From: Nakataea oryzae
Taxonomy: Eukaryota > Ascomycota > Sordariomycetes > Magnaporthales > Magnaporthaceae
NCBI GenBank assembly: GCA_003049435.1
Contig: PYSQ01000013.1
Coordinates: 1 to 64,000, forward strand
Reading direction: 5' to 3'
DNA length: 64,000 nt
Below, piece by piece: positions 57,251 to 64,000 of the stretch. The notes beneath the pieces were generated by a model. It saw only the letters and a program-made list of their open reading frames with translations. It was not told the origin of the DNA and searched no databases. The translations under genes and the position numbers were made by a program. Each line of letters starts with the position of its first letter. Position 1 is the stretch's first letter.

Positions 57251-58740
57251 CGGTATTGGTATACGTTAGGGGGGTTTCCGTAAAGTAATTATAACCTATC
57301 CGCTATATTTTACGAATATTTTAAATTTCGAATGCCAGGTTTCTTTGCTTTTTTATTATATGTCCCTTTTTTTAGGCACTTTTAATAATATAATAGGTAG
57401 CTTAACCGATTATAAAATACGTAAAAAGCGTCGCTTATATTTCCCGGAAATTTCCTTTCGGTATTTCCCTTTTTTTTATATTTACCGTCGCTTTACCCCT
57501 TTTTTTTATATTACGCGCATTTCGCTTCCGATTTATATTAATAGCTTTTATAGCTTTATTATTAATGCCGATAGCATTAATATACTATTAATATAGTATT
57601 ATAAAAGCGGTATTAATATATCGCGTTATCCAATTTTAAATAGTTTTTTTATAATTAGATTGCTTTTTAAAGCTTATAATTTAAATAAATGCAATTAGGG
57701 CTAACTTATCGCTTTACCGCTTTTACGCCGTTACCGTTAATTTAATAATCCCTTTTACGCTATTTTCGGTATTTAGTTATTTAATTAGTTTAAACCCAAA
57801 TTTTAAATAACCTTTTTTATCGAAAAGGGGTCGAAAGGAGTCCGATAGGAATCCGATCGCTATTACCGTAATTATCGGTTTTTTAATATAAGCTGCTTAT
57901 TTTCGCTAATTTTTAGCGAATGGTTTATATTATAAAGTTAATTTAACCTTTCCGCTATTCGCATTTAGGGGTTTTTTCGCTTTATTTTTCATTTTTAATC
58001 GGAAATCTGCATTTTTAAAATAAAACCTGATATTTTTAATAGGTATTAATAGGTCGCTATTATATAACCGGGATATATTATTCGGTTATATATTTCAATT
58101 ATTTGCTTTAAGGTTAATTTTTAGATGTTTTCCCCCTTTCCGATTATAAGGACCTTATCGTCGATAATCGGAAATAAAGGTAAAAGTTTCGTTATATACG
58201 GATTACGCTTAATATTTTAGGAAATCACTGCAATTTATACCTAAATCCGCATTTTTTCCTTTATTATTTTTTTCGAATTTATTTTCCTTTCGATCCGTTT
58301 AAAAGCCGTAATAATTATACCGGTCGCGGTAGGGTCGTTAATACCAGGTTATTTAATCGTTTCGGTTAGTTCGGTTCTAATAGTTTATTCGTTTAAACGG
58401 TAAACGAAACCCGTAAATAAACGGCCGGTTATGCTTTCCCTTTTTCGGTTATTAGCTTTTAGGAGGTATTTCTTCGCATTTTCGATAAATTCCCCGATAA
58501 ATCCGGGTAATTTATTTTTCGTTACGATATTTGTTTAGGGTAATGCGTGTTTTTATTTGGTAATTTATCCCGTTTAACCCGTCGTTTCGGTCGTAATAGG
58601 GAAAGCCGTAGCCTTTTCTTTAATTAACGCCGCAATATCGCCGGGATTTACTATTGAGCGTATTGCGCTTTTAAGGGTAATTAATGCGTTTTATTAAACG
58701 GAAGCTTTAAATTCGTAATGCAGCGGCTAGTGTCGGGTTG
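57251..58740. other. AT-rich repeat remnant, possibly LINE ORF1 region
   Basis: The sequence is as TA-rich and stop-riddled as its neighbours. By position it would be the LINE 5' region on the minus strand, but no zinc knuckle or other ORF1 motif could be read. The 83-codon plus-strand frame at 57345 is Phe/Ile/Tyr-rich noise. Confidence 0.4.
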
Positions 58741-59560
58741 CCAGCCGTTTTTGATTTTTTTTTCTCAATGGAACAATAAGAATATTACAGCAATATATAT
58801 TTAATAATGCTGCATTATTATATTATATTCGTACGAATATTAAAGGTAAGGAAAATAAATAACAAAAAATTAAAAAAAAGGAACATGTATAATGGCGTAC
58901 AATTTTTATCCTTTTTTATACGTAATAAATCCGCTTTATTTAATTAAATTTACTACGTACGAAATGTTAGAAATCTTATTTAGATGTTTGCTTTTAGTCC
59001 CTTTCGTATTTTCCCAGGAATTCGCAATTTAAGATATAGTACGGTACCCTTCGCACGAATTCCTATTTAATTTTCGTCGGAAAGTGCACCGCCTATTACA
59101 AACATTACTAATTTATAAATGTACAATTATACGCTAGTAATCGATTTACTAATTAATGTTCGTCCATTAGGGTATGGATTACCTAGCGGATATCCGAAAG
59201 TAATGTCGAAAAAACGTGTAGTATTATTAAATATATATTGCTATAGTATTTTTATTATTTTATAATGTCTTTCTTTTGCCATTACTATCGTATGAAGGAT
59301 AGCAAATTTATATATATATTAGCGGTTCCAGATTACCTTCGTACGAGGGTAATCCCGTTTTTTGCATTAACGGTATATCCGGAAATCGTACGACGTTAAA
59401 ACGTGTAATTTGCATACCGGGATATATGCGTATTTCGGACGTATTCGAGGTACCGGGGATTCCCGTTTTTTGCAGGCGGTACCGCTGGTAATTGAAGCTC
59501 TGCGGCGTAGGAACCGTTATAGGGCCCCGCTTCTTTTTTAGCTATGTGCGATTAACATCC
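58741..59560. other. AT-rich segment with milder mutation, unclassified
   Basis: This region keeps more CA/TG dinucleotides (for example GCAGCGGCTAGTGTCGGGTTG at its left edge) and has no coding frame. Two similar blocks share TCCCGTTTTTTGCA (about 59352 and 59463), each followed by a degenerate GGTATCCGG-like or GGTACCGC word. It may be the untranslated end of a flanking element. Confidence 0.4.
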
Positions 59561-61249
59561 ATTATTCCAATATTAGTGCTTTCCGGTATCTTTTATCGTA
59601 ATTGTTCCATTTTATTACCTAATTGGGAAATTTCCATTTAATATCGCTAAAAGTAAGGCTACCGGGGGTATATAAAAAACCTTCCCTTTCCCCTTTTCGT
59701 TTTTCTATCAGGTGTCCCTTCTATAAACCCGATAATAATAACGATAGTAACAATAATAACAGCCGGTAAATAACCCCTTTAACCGCTAATATTAGAATAC
59801 CAGTATTTAACCGCTAATTAGAAATGTTTTTTCCGCTATAAATAAAGCCTTTTACGAACCTCGTATTGCGCTTTACGTTAATAACGATAACGATAACGTT
59901 TTTTTAGGTAACTCTAATAACCCTACGGGGTCCTACCGTATTCCTACCATCGCCGCTATTACTAATTCGTTAATACCTACCATTACGGCAGTTCGCTTTA
60001 ATATTAAAGCCTTAAATAAATAACCTATTAATAACCTTCCGGTATTTTTTTTAGCGTACCTTAAAAAAACCGCCGCTAAAAAAAGCGTACAGCTCGTAAA
60101 GAAAAACGTTACGGCGCTTTCGATAGCGATAAACCTAACGCTAATCCTAATTTAAAAACCAATTTTATTTATATAGGGGGTACGTAACGGTATCCCCCCG
60201 GTATTTACCGTAAATACCCAATAGGGTAACGATTAGGATCCTATTTATATCCCCCTTTTTAAAAAGCAATATACCAAACGTAACATTTCCTATAGCTGGT
60301 ACTTTTTCCGAAAGGTAAATTAGGATTTCGTTATTAACTTTCGCTTCCCGATATATTCCGATAATATAACGGGGTTTTCCAAATGCATTTATTATAAGGA
60401 AATTATCGGTAATAAATCCTATATCGAAATTCCCGAATAGGTTTAAAAGCCAGTTTGTAATTTCCTTCGCTTTTTTAAAAAGGTTTATTTTACTTGGCCT
60501 AAACGGATACCAGAATTTTTTACGAAATTTACCAAAACCTAAATGGTAATGCGCAAAGCTATTTAAAAAGTTAAAACCATATATATTATATCGGCCGATC
60601 AGTTAGGGCGCTATAACCGTTAAACCGAAATCCAAAAGCACATTAAGCGGAAAGCTTCCCGTAAAGCGATATAAAAGGCTACCCGTAATATCGCTATTAG
60701 CCTTACGACCTTTAATAATAAGGTTACTGCGCAATTTAAAACTGCTAACGAATAGTTCGCTAAAGCCAAAAAGCAGCGCGTTACCTTTAAAACGATCGCT
60801 ATTACCTTTACCATTTTTATCGCCAATTAGGCACCTTCCGGTAGCCCTATAGCGTTTGCCGTTTTAACCGGGTAGGGCTTTAACGACTAGGTCCCTTTAC
60901 CTTTTACCGTATTTAACGATATAGGAGATTTAAGCGAAGCCCTTACCGTTTCCGATAACGGATATTAAACTTTAACCTTGATTCGTATAATTAAATAATT
61001 TCCGGGTAGTTTTAGTTAGCTTTTGGTATTTTATTTTAGGTACTTTTAAAATTCTATAATAAATTAATAAGAATTATATTTTCATTTTCCATTATTTAGT
61101 TAATATTCGTAATTACGATTTCCCTTTATTATATTACCTTTATAATAATAAAAGGCACTATATTCCCGATATAACCAAACTTATATTAATGCTTATTATA
61201 TTCCGTTTTTAATATAGGTTAGAATTTCCTTCTCGATATATATTTAATG
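59561..61249 (+). pseudogene. Unidentified RIP-degenerated reading frame(s)
   Basis: Around 60640-60960 the plus strand reads protein-like text broken only by TAA/TAG: KAIQKATRNIAISLTTFNN when TAA is taken as a mutated Gln codon, then VTAQFKTANE*FAKAKKQRV, then GDLSEALTVSDNGY. It suggests a helical basic protein ending near 60970. No family is recognised. The rest of the stretch has no readable frame. It is probably part of another transposon. Confidence 0.4.
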
Positions 61250-61505
61250 TCCGGTAATTATTTTAGCGTATTGCGGTAAGCATACCTTTTATAAAAGCTT
61301 CCGAAATATGCTATACTTTACATATCCCTAGGGATTTAGGTATATCGCACTTTAAGATATATATTTGCCGCGACCCGCCTTTTTGATACCTGAAATCCGG
61401 TAGTTATTTTAGCATATCGCGCTAAGCATACCTTTTACGAAAGCTTCCGAAATGTGTTACATTTCGTATATCGTTTAAAATTTAGGTATATCGCATTTTA
61501 AAAAT
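61250..61505. repeat. Imperfect direct repeat, two units 146 bp apart
   Basis: Units start TCCGGTAATTATTTTAGCG at 61250 and TCCGGTAGTTATTTTAGCA at 61396, and share AAGCATACCTTTTA, AAGCTTCCGAAAT and TTTAGGTATATCGCA in the same order. Differences are mainly C/T and G/A, so the duplication probably predates RIP. Confidence 0.8.
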
Positions 61506-61538
61506 ACCAGGGCGTCCCCCGGAACTATACCGCTTTTA

Positions 61539-61762
61539 CCTGGCTTATGCCGGTAGGATATAGTAATTTTACGGTTTTATACGTCGCTTTGCTGGATTTC
61601 TTTCCCTGGTAGCCAGTTGGTTTAGTCCGTTTAAATGCTAATGTAAGCCTAAATTCGTATCTTTCCCGGCCTTTTGCCGGTTAAATATATAATAAGCCTT
61701 TTCCGGCTTCCTACCGGTAAGGCATAACTTTTACCAGTCCTTTCCGGCTTTCTGCCGGTAAA
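61539..61762. repeat. Four dispersed CCGGCTT..GCCGG hairpin-like units
   Basis: Short imperfect palindromes CYGGCYTNNTRCCGG occur at 61541-61553, 61666-61680, 61702-61717 and 61743-61759. Each can fold with a 3-6 nt loop. They lie just beyond the chromodomain end of the minus-strand gypsy, in its presumed 3' tail. Confidence 0.6.
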
Positions 61763-61779
61763 ACCCAGTATTTTTACAA

Positions 61780-62007
61780 TTCCCGAAAAGCTGCCTTATA
61801 TTCCTTTATAATTTTATCTGTAATATCCCTTTTCGGTACTTACGAATTTTCCAATTTATTATAACCTGCCTATTTAATTAGGTATTCCCACCTTTTTTAT
61901 AGCCCCCTATATCCTTTTAAGGTTTCCATTTCGAAGCGATTTGCCTTTTTTTCGATTTCCACTTTTTAATTTTCTAGCTTTTCGCTGGGTCTTTTTATAG
62001 TGATATA
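61780..62007 (-). mobile_element. Chromodomain end of a different Ty3/gypsy (chromovirus) element
   Basis: The minus strand reads RWEYLIK*AGYNKLENS*VP followed by KRDITDKIIKEYKAAF, a chromodomain with two TGG codons changed to TAG or TAA. It continues the integrase tail on the far side of the LTR-B element (63643-63844). Confidence 0.75.
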
Positions 62008-63642
62008 TGTAATAGGTTAATAGCTTAAAGCCACCACCTTTAGGCTTATAGCTATAGCCACAGATTATATATTCATAGCGTGCAATCCTCGATTAAATCG
62101 GTCTTTTGGAAATAATTCCTTACCTTTACAAATACCATTCGTTTTCCAATACGCATATATTAAGTTTCGTATCGGTCCCTTAATGTTTTGCAAAGGTTTA
62201 TCCTTTAATATTCGAATTACTAGCAAAAAAAATATCAGATTACGACCGCTAATAGCAGCTATTATACCTACGGGATTTTATAAAGGAAAGCTTCGAAATA
62301 TAGCTTTTAAAAATGCATACGAAAATGGCTACTAACAGGCTAGCGATAGGAAACTTGCAAGCCTAGTTTTTTTATATCTATAATCGCTTTAGGAATTTTA
62401 AAATGCAATATTTGGAATATGCATTTACTAACGGAATAGCGAAAGGCGCGGACCCCTAAGCGTTCCTACGAAAGGTTAAAGCGGATTTGGGAAATATACG
62501 GAAAAAAAGGAAAATTAGGTTCGCTTTAATAACGATATGCTAATATAACGGAAAACCTTTATCTGATTTCCTAATACGTTAGGATACGGAACGGTATAAG
62601 GCTAGCGCCGGGAATTAGATTCCTAAAGCCCTAATAACCCTTTTAGCGGTAAAATTCGATATTAAATTATAATAACGGTTCGATTTTAAAGCGATATAGC
62701 TAATAAACGTTAAAGGGTTTGTTATTTTATTTTAAAAATACGAAAAAATGTTTGGCGTATAATAAATAATACCGGACTATAGCGGAAAAAAACTAATAGA
62801 TATAATAATAAAAGCTTTTTCGATAATAGCTAAATGCTTTTTTTGCAAATAATCGGGATATTTTAACCGTAATTATCCATAAAAAAAGCATTTAAAAGTC
62901 CGAATAGGAATAAAAGGGAAAAGGGATAAAGGAAACCCTAAAAATGCAAAACGATAAATAATCCCCTATTAAATATATATCGTAACCGAATTAAACTTAG
63001 GGCATATTTAGGTCAGATTTAATACGGTATTTAATATAATTAGCCAATTGGCCGGTTTTATAAAACGGAATTTACGTAACGCTTATTACGATATTCCCGA
63101 CTTTTTAAAGCGTTGGTAAAAATGGTAAGCTATAAGACTATATAGTAGGGTTTAGATCGGAAAAGGGGCTTAAAGCTATCTATTTATAAATGGCGATTAT
63201 AAATTTTAGGTAGATATATATATTATAAACGGGATTAAGGTAATAAACCTTCCCTTAAAAGCTTAAAAGGTATAAAAGGGGTATTACGCCGGGCGAAAAT
63301 ACATTAAAAGCTGGAAATTAGAAAGCGGCTAACTATCCGACGGCGGAAGCGATTATCAAAAGGTTAAAAGACGCCCGTAAATTTTCGATTATAGGATAGT
63401 CGGCTTTAAATTTACGTTTAAAAGGACCCGAATAGGGGGTTCCGGAAACGTAAATTTAGGGGTATATAATAGGTTAATAGCTTAAGGTTACCACCTTTAG
63501 GCTTATAGCTATAGCTATAAATTGTATATTTATAGCGTGCAGTCCTCGACCAGATCGGTTTCTTTGAAATAGTTCCTTACCTTTGCAAATACCATTCGTT
63601 TTCCAATACGCATACGTTAGGCCTCGTGTCGGTCCCGTAATA
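62008..63642 (+). mobile_element. Short LTR-B retroelement with gag-like zinc knuckle only
   Basis: 1,635 bp with LTRs of 179 and 178 bp (62008-62186, 63465-63642; TGTAATAGGTTAATAGC...GTCCCGTAATA) and 1,278 bp internal sequence. Perfect 5-bp target duplication ATATA (62003-62007 and 63643-63647). The internal region carries a degenerate C-X2-C-X4-H-X4-C knuckle near 62845-62892 (CFFCK*SGYFNRNYP, His and last Cys both read Tyr). No protease, reverse transcriptase or integrase was found, and there is no room for a full pol. It is therefore a non-autonomous, TRIM/LARD-like or gag-only element, RIP-mutated after insertion into the chromovirus integrase. Confidence 0.82.
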
Positions 63643-63844
63643 ATATACCAGGTTTACCGGGAATATATTATATATCCGGTACCTTTCCGGCAATTTTAAT
63701 CGAAACGCTAAATTTACCGACCTAACTATTACTATAATTTAAAAGGGTTTTAACCATTTATTTAACAATTTTTTCGAAGGTTTTTTTATTTTAATGTTCG
63801 CTATATCCAATAATACCCGGTTTCTTTTTTTAAAAGGTATTAGT
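63643..63844 (-). mobile_element. Chromovirus integrase C-terminal (GPY/F) fragment
   Basis: The minus strand reads VLLDIANIKIKKPSKKLLNK with WLKPF following, then PERYRIYNIFPVNLVYHY crossing into 62007 and beyond. This is the integrase C-terminal module that precedes a chromodomain in fungal Ty3/gypsy chromoviruses. It is bounded on the right by a family-A LTR. Confidence 0.75.
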
Positions 63845-64000
63845 TGTTACGGGCTAGGCTGCGAGCCGTCTATTAGGAGGTGCCGAAATGGAATTATTTA
63901 AGTGCTTGCCGGGAAAGGCTCGCAGGTATATCTAACTAAAGGAAGTGGTAGGTTTATATATACTAGTTAGGACGGCGGGCTACGGCTGGGTCTTATCGTT
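63845..64000 (-). mobile_element. Family A gypsy LTR, truncated by window end
   Basis: It begins TGTTACGGGCTAGGCTGCG, matching the 231-bp LTR-A in the same orientation as copy 2, for 156 bp to the window edge. A further family-A copy, or a solo LTR, continues to the right. Confidence 0.85.

Noticed and set aside
60620..60826. 68-residue minus-strand frame
   Set aside because: It is the antisense shadow of the more protein-like plus frame with RIP-type stops.
61250..61762. CRISPR-like array from the spaced repeats
   Set aside because: Units are too few, diverged and unevenly spaced, there are no cas genes, and the genome is fungal.
37216..64000. Possible intact accessory gene cluster in the AT-rich block
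   Set aside because: Every readable frame there is a transposon fragment broken by RIP-type stops; no intact gene longer than about 100 codons exists.

Overview
The window comes from the nuclear genome of a filamentous ascomycete, most probably a Sordariomycete. The genes are GC-rich and mostly split by short introns (about 60-140 bp) with GT..AG ends and CTGAC-type branch sites. They encode conserved fungal eukaryotic proteins. The last 27 kb is extremely AT-rich and full of TA, and its transposon copies differ by C-to-T/G-to-A type changes, as repeat-induced point mutation (RIP) would produce. There are no prokaryotic operon features. The species cannot be named from the sequence alone.

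Positions 1-37,080 are a gene-dense euchromatic block. In order it carries: a kinase-fold protein that looks catalytically dead (+); SOF1, a WD40 protein of the U3 snoRNP/small-subunit processome, in nine exons (-); proteasome lid subunit RPN6 (+); a 1.5-kb-residue-scale disordered AT-hook protein (-); an Sds3-like histone deacetylase complex subunit (-); LSM1 of the mRNA decay ring (+); MOB1 (+); the OSCP subunit of mitochondrial ATP synthase (+); a large GH63-type glucosidase-like protein with eight exons including an apparent 3-nt microexon (-); a mitochondrial PP2C phosphatase of the PTC5 type (-); a KPWE-motif protein (+); the 78-kDa subunit of respiratory complex I (-); and one small protein of unknown function (-). 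Three of these (OSCP, PTC5, complex I 78 kDa) act in mitochondrial energy metabolism, but interspersed genes have unrelated jobs, so this is ordinary conserved synteny and not a pathway cluster.

Positions about 37,080-64,000 are a nest of RIP-degenerated transposable elements with no intact gene. The layout is: a 178-bp solo LTR (family B) with a perfect 5-bp target duplication; a 6,854-bp Ty3/gypsy element (family A, +) with 231-bp LTRs; a remnant of an LTR-B end joined to a third gypsy-A pol fragment; a less mutated 629-bp unit with 8-bp inverted ends; a Tad1-like LINE (-) split by a second family-A gypsy copy (-) of exactly the same 6,854-bp length; poorly recognised AT-rich remnants; a chromodomain-bearing gypsy fragment (-) interrupted by a 1,635-bp LTR-B element with a perfect ATATA duplication and only a gag-like zinc knuckle; and a family-A LTR running off the window end.

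Two assembly blemishes matter. A 123-T run followed by one N replaces part of an exon and intron of SOF1, and a 23-N gap bordered by G runs lies 3' of LSM1.
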